Assembly: GCF_008830225.1 (NCBI RefSeq)
Contig: NZ_WAIE01000003.1
Location: 248,001-312,000 of the forward strand
Length of the DNA: 64,000 bases
Direction: 5' to 3'
Origin: Pseudodesulfovibrio senegalensis
GTDB taxonomy: Bacteria > Desulfobacterota > Desulfovibrionia > Desulfovibrionales > Desulfovibrionaceae
The notes below the pieces were generated by a model. That model worked only from the letters and a program-made list of their open reading frames with translations. It had not been told where the DNA came from and ran no database searches. The position numbers and the translations under genes are program-made. Positions 27,063 through 35,340 of this stretch are shown here, piece after piece; position 1 is the stretch's first letter, and every line of letters begins with the position of its first letter.

Positions 27063-28457
27063 ATGCCCATACGCGTGCTTGTTGTTGATGATGATGCCCC
27101 GTTTCAGGGGCTTTTGGTGGATGCCCTGACAGAACTGGGCTACGAGGTGGAAACCGCGTCCACGGCTGAAGAGGGCGTGGAAAAGGCCCGTGCCGGGCGT
27201 TTCGATCTTGCCCTGCACGACGTGAAGTTGCCGGGCATGTCCGGCATCGAGGCGCTGCCGCATCTGGCCGATGCCGCGCCGACCATGGATGTGATCGTCA
27301 TGACCGGATACGCCACCAAGGGCTCGGGCGTGGAGGCCATGAAGCGGGGCGCCTACGACTATTTCACCAAGCCGTTCAGTATTTCCGAGATGGACGTCGT
27401 CATTCGGCGCGCTTTGGAAAAACGCAAGCTTGAACAGGAGCTTGAGACACTCAAGCGCAATCTGCGCGTGGACAGCCCGCTGGGGAACATCATCGGGCAG
27501 AGCCGCCCCATGCAACTGGTCAAGGAGCGCATCGAACGCGTGGCCGAACTGGATGCGGACGTGCTGGTGGTGGGCGAGACCGGCACGGGCAAGGAACTGG
27601 TTTCCGACACCATTCATGCCCTGAGTGCCCGTGCTTCCGGGCCGTTCGTCAAGCTCAACTGCGCGGCCATTCCCGAAAACCTGTTGGAAAGCGAATTGTT
27701 CGGCCATGAAAAGGGCGCGTTCACCGGGGCCAACGCCGTGAAGAAGGGTAGGTTCGAGCAGGCGCGCGGCGGCACCATTCTGCTGGACGAAATCGGCGAC
27801 ATGCCCTTGCATTTGCAGCCGAAACTGCTGCGCGCCGTGGAACAGAAACAGGTGGAGCGTCTGGGGGGCATGGCGCCCATATCCTTTGATGTACGCATCA
27901 TAGCCGCCACCAACCGGGAACTGGAAAAACGTGTGGCCGAAGGCGAGTTTCGCTCCGACCTTTTCTACCGCCTGAACATCGCCACCATCGCCCTGCCCGC
28001 CCTGCGCGAACGCATGGACGACCTGCCTCAGCTGGCCGAGCGGTTCATCCAGCGCGCCAACCGCAGGCTGGGCACGGACATAGCCGGCATTTCGCCTGAG
28101 GCCATGGGCATCATGATGGCCTATGACTGGCCCGGCAACGTGCGCCAGCTGGCCAACGCCGTGGAGCGCGCCGCCATATTCTGCAAGGGCAGCCACATCA
28201 CGCCCGCCGAGGTGGACCTGGCCTTTTCCCGTGCCGTGCCGCAGGGCGGGGTGCAGGGCGTTCCCGTGGCGCTGGACCCGGATACCACGCTCAAGCAGGC
28301 CATGCAGGATTATGAGCGCACCCTTATCAGCGAGGCCATGACCCGCACGGGCGGCGTGCAGACCGAGGCCGCGGCCCTGCTGGGCATCTCTCCCAAGAAC
28401 CTCTGGAACAAGATCCGCAAGCATGGTCTGGACCCCATGGAGTTTGTTCAGACCTGA
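27063..28457 (+). CDS. NtrC-family sigma-54-dependent response regulator of the Tad locus
   Basis: The 464-residue protein has an N-terminal receiver domain with phosphorylatable Asp53 (HDVKLPGMSG) and Lys103, and a central AAA+ domain with Walker A GETGTGKE at 171-178, the sigma-54-contacting GAFTGA loop at 218-223, and Walker B GGTILLDEIGDM. The C-terminal Fis-type HTH contains EAAALLGISPKNLWNKIRKHGL. Such proteins hydrolyse ATP to open RpoN promoters. It lies between the two halves of the Tad locus, each with a consensus RpoN promoter, so it is very likely their activator (inference). The ATG at 27063 directly begins the receiver fold. No kinase gene is adjacent. Confidence 0.93.
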   Translation: MPIRVLVVDDDAPFQGLLVDALTELGYEVETASTAEEGVEKARAGRFDLALHDVKLPGMSGIEALPHLADAAPTMDVIVMTGYATKGSGVEAMKRGAYDYFTKPFSISEMDVVIRRALEKRKLEQELETLKRNLRVDSPLGNIIGQSRPMQLVKERIERVAELDADVLVVGETGTGKELVSDTIHALSARASGPFVKLNCAAIPENLLESELFGHEKGAFTGANAVKKGRFEQARGGTILLDEIGDMPLHLQPKLLRAVEQKQVERLGGMAPISFDVRIIAATNRELEKRVAEGEFRSDLFYRLNIATIALPALRERMDDLPQLAERFIQRANRRLGTDIAGISPEAMGIMMAYDWPGNVRQLANAVERAAIFCKGSHITPAEVDLAFSRAVPQGGVQGVPVALDPDTTLKQAMQDYERTLISEAMTRTGGVQTEAAALLGISPKNLWNKIRKHGLDPMEFVQT

Positions 28458-28510
28458 TCTATTTTTTATAGACCGACCTTATATCCTGAAATAATTGACG
28501 ATTATTGTGA

Positions 28511-28549
28511 ACAGCCTCGCAGGGTTTGCTGCGAGGCTGTCCATTTTTT
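28511..28549 (+). terminator. terminator of the sigma-54 regulator gene
   Basis: A 12-bp perfect stem ACAGCCTCGCAG / CTGCGAGGCTGT with loop GGTTTG, followed by CCA and six T residues. Confidence 0.88.
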
Positions 28550-28664
28550 ATGGATTATCGCGTTCGTTCATGTTCACAACGTTTGTGCTGCATGAGCGGA
28601 TAATTATTTTTTACTCCAATTATTTCAGAATGATAAAAAAGAAAAATGAGCGTTTTTGAGCCAA

Positions 28665-28680
28665 TGGCACGGTGGTTGCT
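28665..28680 (+). promoter_or_regulatory. sigma-54 (RpoN) promoter of the flp-tad operon
   Basis: TGGCAC-GGTGG-TTGCT matches the RpoN -24/-12 consensus exactly. Its expected start near 28692 leaves a leader of about 87 bases before the first flp gene. With the matching promoter on the other side of the regulator gene, it suggests one activator controls both operons. Confidence 0.88.
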
Positions 28681-28778
28681 CAATGAAGGGCATGCTCTTG
28701 GTAGGGCATGTTTGAGGAAGGGGAGACATCGGCGGGAAAAAACGAACAGTTCGGTTTTTACCGGAAGGAGAAAAGACA

Positions 28779-28949
28779 ATGATCAGGACCAAGCAACTCA
28801 TTTGCGACGAAGATGGTGCAACCGCTCTGGAATACGGCCTGATCGCCGCCTTGATCGCCGCCGCCATCGTGACCGCGGTCACCGCGCTCGGCACCAACGT
28901 GGCCGGTACGTTCAACGGCATTGCTTCCAAGATGACCGTGACCCCGTAA
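28779..28949 (+). CDS. flp1: Flp-type pilin, copy 1
   Basis: A 56-residue prepilin with a short leader ending in Gly (MIRTKQLICDEDG), then ATALEYGLIAALIAAAIVTAVTALG. The G/ATALEY cleavage site with Glu+5 and Tyr+6 is the Flp signature. The mature pilin is 43 residues, mainly one hydrophobic helix plus the tail FNGIASKMTVTP. It is the first gene after the sigma-54 promoter. It differs from copies 2 and 3 in its leader and in one mature residue (Ala for Ser in NVAGTF). TadV should cleave it, and the product should polymerise into the pilus fibre. Confidence 0.93.
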   Translation: MIRTKQLICDEDGATALEYGLIAALIAAAIVTAVTALGTNVAGTFNGIASKMTVTP

Positions 28950-28987
28950 ATTTTTTCGCAACCATTTTTTCAGCAAGGAGAAAGACA

Positions 28988-29158
28988 ATGACCAAGATGA
29001 TGCAGCTCATCCGCAGTGACGAAGGCGCAACCGCTCTGGAATACGGCCTGATCGCCGCCCTGATCGCCGCCGCCATCGTGACCGCGGTCACCGCGCTCGG
29101 CACCAACGTTTCCGGCACGTTCAACGGCATCGCTTCCAAGATGACCGTGACCCCGTAA
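28988..29158 (+). CDS. flp2: Flp-type pilin, copy 2
   Basis: A 56-residue prepilin with leader MTKMMQLIRSDEG and mature part starting ATALEYG, identical to copy 3 after cleavage. AAGGAG lies 8 bases before the ATG. It is separated from copies 1 and 3 by 38-base spacers. Functionally it should be a major pilin; the extra dose or the leader difference is the only visible distinction from its neighbours. Confidence 0.93.
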   Translation: MTKMMQLIRSDEGATALEYGLIAALIAAAIVTAVTALGTNVSGTFNGIASKMTVTP

Positions 29159-29196
29159 ATCTTTTCGCAACCATTTTTTCAGCAAGGAGAAAGACA

Positions 29197-29367
29197 ATGA
29201 CCAAGATGATGCAGCTTATCCGTAATGACGAAGGCGCAACCGCTCTGGAATACGGCCTGATCGCCGCCCTGATCGCCGCCGCCATCGTGACCGCAGTCAC
29301 CGCACTCGGCACCAACGTTTCCGGCACGTTCAACGGCATCGCATCCAAGATGACCGTGACTCCGTAG
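29197..29367 (+). CDS. flp3: Flp-type pilin, copy 3
   Basis: A 56-residue prepilin differing from copy 2 only by Asn for Ser in the leader (LIRNDEG), so the mature pilins are the same. A hairpin follows before tadV. A pilin with so close a twin is best explained by recent duplication. Confidence 0.93.
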   Translation: MTKMMQLIRNDEGATALEYGLIAALIAAAIVTAVTALGTNVSGTFNGIASKMTVTP

Positions 29368-29395
29368 CAACGGAAACCAAACGTTTCGGCCGGTT

Positions 29396-29429
29396 CCGGG
29401 GCGGAGGGAGGGAAAGCCCGCCGCCCCGG
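29396..29429 (+). promoter_or_regulatory. intercistronic hairpin between the pilin genes and tadV
   Basis: A 9-bp GC stem CCGGGGCGG / CCGCCCCGG with a 16-base loop and no T-run. It is placed where a processing or partial termination element would let pilin mRNA outnumber the machinery mRNA (inference from position). Confidence 0.6.
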
Positions 29430-29487
29430 CCCCGTCTTCGAAAGGAGACGGACCCGGCATCACATGTCAGGTATTCGGGGGAGAACC

Positions 29488-30033
29488 ATGGACATTGCCG
29501 CCGCCATCACGCTTCTGGCCGCCCTGGCCATAGCCGTCATCACTGATCTGCGCAGCCAGCGCATTCCCAACTGGCTCACGTTTCCGCTCATGCTTTCCGG
29601 TCTTGTCGCCCATGCCGTGGCGAACGGGCTGGACGGGCTGCTCTTTGCCTCGGCCGGGTTCGGACTCGGGCTGGGCGTCATGCTGGTTCCGTTTCTGCTG
29701 GGCATGATGGGCGCGGGCGATGTCAAGCTCATGGCCGGCGTGGGCGCGTGGCTCGGTGCGAGCACGGCGTTCGCGGCATTCATTTTCACCTGTCTCGTCG
29801 GCGGGGTCTATGCCCTGGTGGTTTTGCTCAGGCATATGGATCACCTCAAGGCCGTGCTGGCGAACTTCCGCGCTTCGGTGTTCATTCTCCTGTCCTCCCA
29901 CCGGTTCGAATACGTTCCCGTGAAGTCCGAAAGGGTTCTGCCCCGGCTGTGCTACGGCGTGGCCATTGCCGCAGGGACCCTGGCATCCATGGGGCTGGCC
30001 TTTCATCGCACCGGACTGTTTTACGCCCCGTAG
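29488..30033 (+). CDS. tadV: TadV/CpaA type A24 prepilin peptidase
   Basis: A 181-residue membrane aspartic protease that removes the leader from Flp and TadE/F prepilins. The two catalytic Asp motifs are ITDLRSQRIPNWLT (first Asp) and GAGDVKL (second Asp). Hydrophobic segments fill most of the chain, and no N-methylation domain is present, as expected for TadV. The ATG at 29488 is favoured over 29464 because GGGGGAG lies just upstream of it. It is followed after 15 bases by cpaB. Confidence 0.93.
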   Translation: MDIAAAITLLAALAIAVITDLRSQRIPNWLTFPLMLSGLVAHAVANGLDGLLFASAGFGLGLGVMLVPFLLGMMGAGDVKLMAGVGAWLGASTAFAAFIFTCLVGGVYALVVLLRHMDHLKAVLANFRASVFILLSSHRFEYVPVKSERVLPRLCYGVAIAAGTLASMGLAFHRTGLFYAP

Positions 30034-30048
30034 GGCAAGGAGAATCCC

Positions 30049-30858
30049 ATGAGCCGATCTTCTCGCGCAATCATCCAGATAGGCCTTGCCCTCGTGCTTT
30101 CGCTGGTGGCGGCCACACTCATCTTCCGCTGGATGAGCAGTCGTCCGGTCAAGCAGGCCGCCGTACCCACAGTGCCCGTGGTGGTGGCCAAGATGCCCAT
30201 CAAGAAAGGCAGCAAGATCCCCGAGGAGTCCCTTGTCGTGCGTCAGTACGCGCAGGAAGCGGAACCTGCGGGCGCTGTTGGCGATTTCGAGGGGCTGGTT
30301 GGCCGCACCGTGGCCATGGACGTGGGCGTGAACGAACCCGTGACCCGTTCCAAGCTGGTGGGCGACAAGCCCATCGGCGGCATCAGCGCCATGATCGCCC
30401 CCGGCAAGCGGGCCATGGCCGTCAAAGGCAACATGGTCATGGGGCTTTCCGGTTTCGTGCACCCGGGTGACCGCGTGGACGTGCTGGTTTCGCTCACCGA
30501 GGGACGCGAGGAAAAGCCCGTGACCAAGATGGTGCTGGAGTGGGTCAAGGTGCTGGCCACCGGAACCCAGCTGGACACGCCCACCGAGGAAGGCGTGACC
30601 GCGTCCGTGGACGTGTACACGTTGGAACTCTCGCCGCAGGAAAGTGAACGTCTGGCATTGGCCTCCACCCGCGGCACCCTGCATTTTGCCCTGCGCAATC
30701 TGGTGGACAACGCCACGGTGCTCACGCACGGGGAAACGCCCAAGTCGGCATTGGCCGCATTCCGGCCCAAGCCCAAGCCCAAAAAACGGGTCCGGGGCAA
30801 AAAGCAGGTCAGTGTGCAGGTCATCTCCGGCGCGGACGCCACCAAGGTCAAGTTTTAG
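30049..30858 (+). CDS. cpaB: Flp pilus assembly protein CpaB/RcpC
   Basis: The 269-residue protein has one N-terminal membrane segment (AIIQIGLALVLSLVAATLIF) and a SAF domain (VPVVVAKMPIKKGSKIPEESLVVRQ, VGRTVAMDVGVNEPVTRSKLV). A CpaB/RcpC-type domain follows with FVHPGDRVDVLVSL and VDVYTLELSPQESERLALASTRGTL. The C-terminus is very basic (KPKPKKRVRGKK). The protein is periplasmic, binds peptidoglycan or the secretin, and is required for pilus assembly. It begins 15 bases after tadV and ends 14 bases before the secretin gene. Confidence 0.92.
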   Translation: MSRSSRAIIQIGLALVLSLVAATLIFRWMSSRPVKQAAVPTVPVVVAKMPIKKGSKIPEESLVVRQYAQEAEPAGAVGDFEGLVGRTVAMDVGVNEPVTRSKLVGDKPIGGISAMIAPGKRAMAVKGNMVMGLSGFVHPGDRVDVLVSLTEGREEKPVTKMVLEWVKVLATGTQLDTPTEEGVTASVDVYTLELSPQESERLALASTRGTLHFALRNLVDNATVLTHGETPKSALAAFRPKPKPKKRVRGKKQVSVQVISGADATKVKF

Positions 30859-30872
30859 GGGGGAGCGCAACA

Positions 30873-32300
30873 ATGAAGACTTCATATGCAATACGAATCC
30901 TGACCGTGGCGCTGTGCGCACTGCTGTGTTCGGGCGTGGCCCGGGCCGGGGAGCGCGTGGATTCGGACGCGGCCAAGGTCGTGCGCGTGGTGGCCGGGAA
31001 ATCCGTGGTGCTGAACACGGACAGGCCCGTGACCCGCGTGTCCATCGCCGATCCGGAAACCGCCGGGATGCTGCTGCTTTCGCCCCGGCAGATTTATCTG
31101 ACCGGCAAGGAATTCGGCACCACCTCCCTGACCCTGTGGGACGGCCCCGGCGTCATGGACGTGTACGACGTGCAGGTCATCCCGGACGTGACCGGACTCA
31201 AGCGCATGCTGCACGAGCTTCTGCCGTCCGAGGACCGCATCAAGGTCATGGCCAATGCCGAGAACATCACACTGGCCGGAACCGTGACCGACGCGGCCAG
31301 CCTGACCGCGGCCCTGAACCTTGCCGAGACCGTGGCCCCGGAAAAGGTGGTCAACCTCATGCGCATGGACGGGGTGCAGCAGGTCATGCTGGAGGTCCGC
31401 GTGGCCGAAATGACCCGCACGGCCCTGCAGCGCATGGGTGTGAACTTCGAGGCCTGGACCGACGATTTCCTGTTCTATTCGTTCCTGAACAACCTGACCA
31501 GCTTCAACAACGACGGAACGCTCATCCAGCTCACCGACCGCATCAACAGCGTCATGCGCTACAACGGTTCCGGCAACATCGGCATGAACGCGTTTCTGGA
31601 CGCGCTCAAGGCCCATGGCCTTGCCCGGGTGCTGGCCGAGCCGAACCTCATCTGCGTAAGCGGCGAAACAGCCAATTTCCTTGCGGGCGGCGAGGTGCCC
31701 ATTCCCATCCCCCAGTCCTTCGGCACCGTGGCCATCGAGTTCAAGCCCTTTGGCGTGGGTCTCAAGTTCACGCCCACGGTCATGAGCGCCGGGGCCATCA
31801 ACCTGCAGGTGGCGCCCGAAGTTTCGGATCTGGATTATTCCCGAGCCCTGCGCTTTGACGGATACGAAATTCCGGCCATTTCCACGCGCCGGGCCACAAC
31901 CGTGGTGGAACTGGCCGACGGCCAGAGTTTCGCCATTGCCGGCCTGATCAGCGAATCCCTCAAGGAAAACAACCAGCGCTTTCCGGTGCTGGGCGATGTT
32001 CCGATCCTCGGAAGCCTGTTCCGCAGCTCGGATTATCAGGAAGACAAGACCGAATTGGTGATCATCGTCACCGCGCATCTGGTCAAGCCGCTGGACACGG
32101 ACCAGCAGTCCCTGCCCACGGACGGGTTCCGCAAGCCCGACGATTACGAATTCTACCTGCTGGGCCTTTTGGAAGGGAAGGACTCGGCTTCCGGGTCGGA
32201 CCCGCGCATGTTCCCGCCCCGGGAAAAGGTTTCGTCCGGCAGCGTTGTGCGGCCCGAGTCCGGATTTGACGGCGACGTGGGCCACGCATGGCCCAAATAA
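30873..32300 (+). CDS. rcpA: Tad pilus secretin CpaC/RcpA
   Basis: The 475-residue outer-membrane secretin has a signal peptide (MKTSYAIRILTVALCALLCSGVARA). A short N-terminal domain typical of RcpA follows (VVRVVAGKSVVLNTDRPVTRVSIADPETAGMLLLSPRQIYLTGKEFGTTSLTLWD), then a BON/KH-like region. The secretin domain contains VMLEVRVAEM, ARVLAEPNLICVSGETANFLAGGEVPIP, the hallmark VAPEVSDLDY and the GDVPILGSLFRS end. It forms the outer-membrane pore through which the Flp fibre exits. The downstream lipoprotein gene starts 10 bases later. Confidence 0.95.
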   Translation: MKTSYAIRILTVALCALLCSGVARAGERVDSDAAKVVRVVAGKSVVLNTDRPVTRVSIADPETAGMLLLSPRQIYLTGKEFGTTSLTLWDGPGVMDVYDVQVIPDVTGLKRMLHELLPSEDRIKVMANAENITLAGTVTDAASLTAALNLAETVAPEKVVNLMRMDGVQQVMLEVRVAEMTRTALQRMGVNFEAWTDDFLFYSFLNNLTSFNNDGTLIQLTDRINSVMRYNGSGNIGMNAFLDALKAHGLARVLAEPNLICVSGETANFLAGGEVPIPIPQSFGTVAIEFKPFGVGLKFTPTVMSAGAINLQVAPEVSDLDYSRALRFDGYEIPAISTRRATTVVELADGQSFAIAGLISESLKENNQRFPVLGDVPILGSLFRSSDYQEDKTELVIIVTAHLVKPLDTDQQSLPTDGFRKPDDYEFYLLGLLEGKDSASGSDPRMFPPREKVSSGSVVRPESGFDGDVGHAWPK

Positions 32301-32310
32301 GGAGGACGCA

Positions 32311-32598
32311 ATGACAACCAGACTGATGACCTTGACCATATTGTCGCTTTTCCTGGCCTCGGGCGGTTGTTCCATCGCCCAGGTGCAGCATGAGGAATCC
32401 ACGCCCCGTTTCGGTTCTTCCGTGAAGATGGCCGTGCAGGACCAGACCCTCAACCCCCTGCCTGCGGGCACCGAGCCCGTGCGCGGCATGGACGGCAAAT
32501 ACACGCAGGCCGTGGTGGAAAAGTACCAGAGCGGCCCCAAGCCCGAAACCAAGAGCACGAACACCTCGGTGGCAGACATCATCATAGGGGGCAAGTGA
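32311..32598 (+). CDS. small Tad-locus lipoprotein
   Basis: A 95-residue protein with a lipobox signal peptide (MTTRLMTLTILSLFLASGGC, modified Cys20, Ser at +2). The mature part is short and polar (GSSVKMAVQDQTLNPLPAGTEPVRGMDGKYTQAVVEKYQSG). In this position, after the secretin, Tad loci often encode the pilotin-like lipoprotein RcpB/CpaD; this one is shorter and has no clear sequence match, so assignment as a secretin partner is inference. Its stop codon overlaps the ATG of the next small gene by one base (TGATG). Confidence 0.8.
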   Translation: MTTRLMTLTILSLFLASGGCSIAQVQHEESTPRFGSSVKMAVQDQTLNPLPAGTEPVRGMDGKYTQAVVEKYQSGPKPETKSTNTSVADIIIGGK

Positions 32599-32753
32599 TG
32601 CGTTTTTCCGAGCCCCACGTGAACTGCTGGCGCGAGCTGCTGCTTATGCTGCTCATGACCGCGGTGCTCATGGCCGACATATTTGTCTTCGACAGTTTCA
32701 GCGCGGACCCCGGTCCGGCCCGACCCCGGTCCGAAGCCACTGCCGCGCGGTAG
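32598..32753 (+). CDS. 51-residue single-pass membrane peptide in the Tad operon
   Basis: The frame starts at an ATG that overlaps the lipoprotein stop (TGATG), a strong sign of translational coupling, and runs 51 codons to TAG at 32751. The peptide has a polar start (MRFSEPHVNCWRE), one hydrophobic helix (LLLMLLMTAVLMADIFVF) and a proline/arginine tail. It ends 10 bases before tadZ, whose AGGAG ribosome site overlaps its stop. It fills an otherwise empty gap in a tightly packed operon. No family is recognised. Confidence 0.65.
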   Translation: MRFSEPHVNCWRELLLMLLMTAVLMADIFVFDSFSADPGPARPRSEATAAR

Positions 32754-32763
32754 GAGAATCGTG

Positions 32764-33972
32764 ATGGATAGCCGTATCATTCCCGTGACCCTGGCCCTTG
32801 CGGACCCGGAACAGCAAAAGCACATGCAGGCCATGATCGAGTCCATGCCCGCCGTGCGGTTGCAGCCCGAGGACGCCGAAACCATGGGCGTGCTGGTCTA
32901 TGAGCCCGGCCCGAGCGTGAACGAGGACCTGCCGCATATCCTTCAGGCGTTGGAATCCGGGCAGGCCGAAGACGTGTATCTGGCCGGGGCTGCGCCGGAC
33001 CCGGACCTGCTGATCCGGGCCATGCGGCACGGCATTCGAGAATTTCTGCGTTATCCGGTGGCACAGGACGATTTCCGCGCAGCGCTCATGCGCACGGCCA
33101 TGCGCGCCAATCTGGAATCCGATGGATCGCGCGGTCGCATCGTCACGGTGCTGGGCGCCAAGCCCGGCATGGGCGTGACCACCATGGCCGTGAATCTGGC
33201 CGTGGCCGCCAACCGGGCCGCCCCCGGAAGCGTGGCCCTGCTGGATTTGCGCCAGCCCGCGGGGGACGCGCCCCTGTTCCTGGACCTTGCTCCCGAATAC
33301 ACCTGGGGCGATCTGGTGGGCGACATCACCCGGCTGGACGCCACCTATCTGCGCAGCGTCATGGCCGAGCACGAGTCCGGCCTGCATGTGCTGCCCGCGC
33401 CGCAGGACGCGACCCTGCCCGACGACCATGAATTGTACATGATTCTGGAACACCTGCGGCAGGCCTATGATCTGGTGGTGGTGGACGCCTCCATTTCGGA
33501 GATGGACGAACTGCCCAAGGAAGTGGAGCTGGCCGACTCGCTGCTGCTGGTCACGGAACTGGGCATGCCCGCCCTGTCGCGCACGGCCCGCGTGCTCAAG
33601 CGGTTGCGCTCGCTGGACCCGGACGCGCAGCGCCGCGTTCGGCTGGTGGTCAACCGCCATCTTCCGGATTCGGGGGTGGACGTTGGCGAAGCCGAAGCCG
33701 TGCTGGACACCAACGTGGCCTGGGCCGTTCCCCATGATTATCCGGCCGCGCTTTCGGCCATGAATCAGGGCGTGCCCATGGTGGACGCGGCACCCAGGTC
33801 CGCAGCCTCGCGCATGCTGGAACGCATGGCCGCAGAACTGGCACCGAATGCGGATGCGCCGCGCAAGCAGGCCTTTTCCCTCAGGGGACTCGTGGACCGT
33901 GTGCTCAGGCGTGGCGGCGACACGGCAACGGCCCCGGAGCGCACTCCTGAAACCGTGAGGGCAGGATCATGA
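32764..33972 (+). CDS. tadZ: TadZ/CpaE ParA-like localisation ATPase
   Basis: The 402-residue protein has an N-terminal receiver-like pseudo-domain (about 1-110), where the usual phosphorylated Asp is not evident. A MinD/ParA-type ATPase domain follows with a deviant Walker A ([18 protein letters not shown] near 130; the first position that is usually Lys in canonical forms is Pro-Gly-Met). [31 protein letters not shown] and [13 protein letters not shown] complete the fold. TadZ positions the secretion complex at a pole. The ATG at 32764 follows AGGAGAATCGTG. It overlaps the start of tadA by 4 bases. Confidence 0.9.
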   Translation: MDSRIIPVTLALADPEQQKHMQAMIESMPAVRLQPEDAETMGVLVYEPGPSVNEDLPHILQALESGQAEDVYLAGAAPDPDLLIRAMRHGIREFLRYPVAQDDFRAALMRTAMRANLESDGSRGRIVTVLGAKPGMGVTTMAVNLAVAANRAAPGSVALLDLRQPAGDAPLFLDLAPEYTWGDLVGDITRLDATYLRSVMAEHESGLHVLPAPQDATLPDDHELYMILEHLRQAYDLVVVDASISEMDELPKEVELADSLLLVTELGMPALSRTARVLKRLRSLDPDAQRRVRLVVNRHLPDSGVDVGEAEAVLDTNVAWAVPHDYPAALSAMNQGVPMVDAAPRSAASRMLERMAAELAPNADAPRKQAFSLRGLVDRVLRRGGDTATAPERTPETVRAGS

Positions 33973-35336
33973 ATCTTGCCGAACGGTTGAACCGCAATCA
34001 GGCCAAGGCCAGGGTGCAGACGCGTCCCGCGCGCGAAGCTGAAGCGCGCGAGGAAAACAGCGAGTACTATTTCGACATCAAGACCCGTATCCATGCCCGG
34101 CTCATCGACCTTTTGGACCTGACCGTGCTGGACCGCCTTTCCGAAGAGGAAACCAAGGCGGAGATAGCCAGCGCCACCGAAGGATTGCTTTGGGAAGAAT
34201 TCCAGAGCGCCCCGTTGAACATGGCCGAGCGCAAGCGCATGCTCTCCGAGATTCAGGACGAGGTCATCGGGTTGGGTCCGCTGGAGCCGTTCGTCAAGGA
34301 CGACACGGTCAACGACATTCTGGTCAACGGCTACAAGCAGATTTTCGTGGAGCGCAAGGGCAAGCTGCAACTGACCAAGGCCCGGTTCCGCGACGACGAC
34401 CACCTGCGCAAGATCATCGACCGCATCGTCTCTCGGGTGGGACGGCGCATCGATGAATCCCAGCCCATGGTGGACGCCCGCCTGCTGGACGGTTCCCGCG
34501 TCAACGCCATCATTCCGCCGCTGGCTCTGGACGGCCCGTCCCTGTCCATACGCAAGTTTTCCAAGGACCCTCTCGAAGTGCGCGACCTGATCGGGTTCGG
34601 CGCGTTCACCGATGAAATGGCCATGGTCTTCGACGGCATCGTCAAGTGCCGGCTGAACGTGATCATTTCCGGCGGTACGGGCTCGGGCAAGACCACGCTG
34701 CTCAACTGCCTCTCGCGCTTCATCCCCGAGGACGAGCGCATCGTGACCATCGAGGACGCGGCCGAATTGCAGATGAAGCAGGAGCACGTGGTGCGGCTTG
34801 AGACCCGGCCCGCCAACATCGAGGGCAAGGGCGAGATCTCCCAGCGCGAACTGGTCAAGAACTGCCTGCGCATGCGGCCGGACCGCATCATCGTGGGCGA
34901 GGTCCGTTCCGCCGAGGCCCTGGACATGCTGCAGGCCATGAACACGGGCCACGACGGCTCCCTGACCACCATCCACGCCAACTCGCCGCGCGATTGCCTG
35001 ATGCGCCTTGAGACCATGGTTTCCATGGCCGGCTTGAACATTTCAGACGTTTCCCTCAAGCGGTACATTTCTTCGGCCGTGGACGTGATCATTCAGGCCA
35101 CCCGTCTGGTGGACGGCACGCGCAAGGTCATCAGCGTGCAGGAAGTCACGGGCATGGAAGGCGAGATCATCACCATGCAGGAAATCTTCGCCTTCGAGCA
35201 GACCGGCGTGGATTCCAAGGGCATGGTCGTAGGGGATTTCATGGGTCGCGGCATTCGTCCCAAGTTCAGCGAAAAGCTCAACCGCATGGGAACGCCGTTC
35301 CCGCCGGACATTTTCGAAGCCCGGAAGCTGGGGTAG
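33969..35336 (+). CDS. tadA: Tad pilus assembly ATPase TadA/CpaF
   Basis: A 455-residue hexameric traffic ATPase that powers pilus assembly and retraction with TadB/TadC. It has the N-terminal helical region ([30 protein letters not shown]) and the [23 protein letters not shown] core. Walker [10 protein letters not shown] is at about 234-242, followed by the Asp box [10 protein letters not shown], Walker [33 protein letters not shown] and a His box. The length is normal for the family. Confidence 0.97.
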   Translation: MNLAERLNRNQAKARVQTRPAREAEAREENSEYYFDIKTRIHARLIDLLDLTVLDRLSEEETKAEIASATEGLLWEEFQSAPLNMAERKRMLSEIQDEVIGLGPLEPFVKDDTVNDILVNGYKQIFVERKGKLQLTKARFRDDDHLRKIIDRIVSRVGRRIDESQPMVDARLLDGSRVNAIIPPLALDGPSLSIRKFSKDPLEVRDLIGFGAFTDEMAMVFDGIVKCRLNVIISGGTGSGKTTLLNCLSRFIPEDERIVTIEDAAELQMKQEHVVRLETRPANIEGKGEISQRELVKNCLRMRPDRIIVGEVRSAEALDMLQAMNTGHDGSLTTIHANSPRDCLMRLETMVSMAGLNISDVSLKRYISSAVDVIIQATRLVDGTRKVISVQEVTGMEGEIITMQEIFAFEQTGVDSKGMVVGDFMGRGIRPKFSEKLNRMGTPFPPDIFEARKLG

Positions 35337-35340
35337 CCGT

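Larger units (their letters stand above)
28458..28778 (+). other. intergenic region before the flp pilin genes
   Basis: About 320 bases with no gene. It contains the terminator of the regulator gene (28511-28549), an AT-rich stretch that could hold activator sites, the sigma-54 promoter at 28665-28680 and an untranslated leader of roughly 85 bases with an AAGGAG site before the first pilin. I could not identify clear repeated upstream activator sequences by eye. Confidence 0.7.
28779..29367 (+). repeat. three tandem 209-bp pilin units
   Basis: The three flp genes start at 28779, 28988 and 29197, exactly 209 bases apart. The genes and the spacers between them (including the run before each ATG ending CAGCAAGGAGAAAGACA) are nearly identical, which indicates recent duplication or gene conversion. 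Confidence 0.9.
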
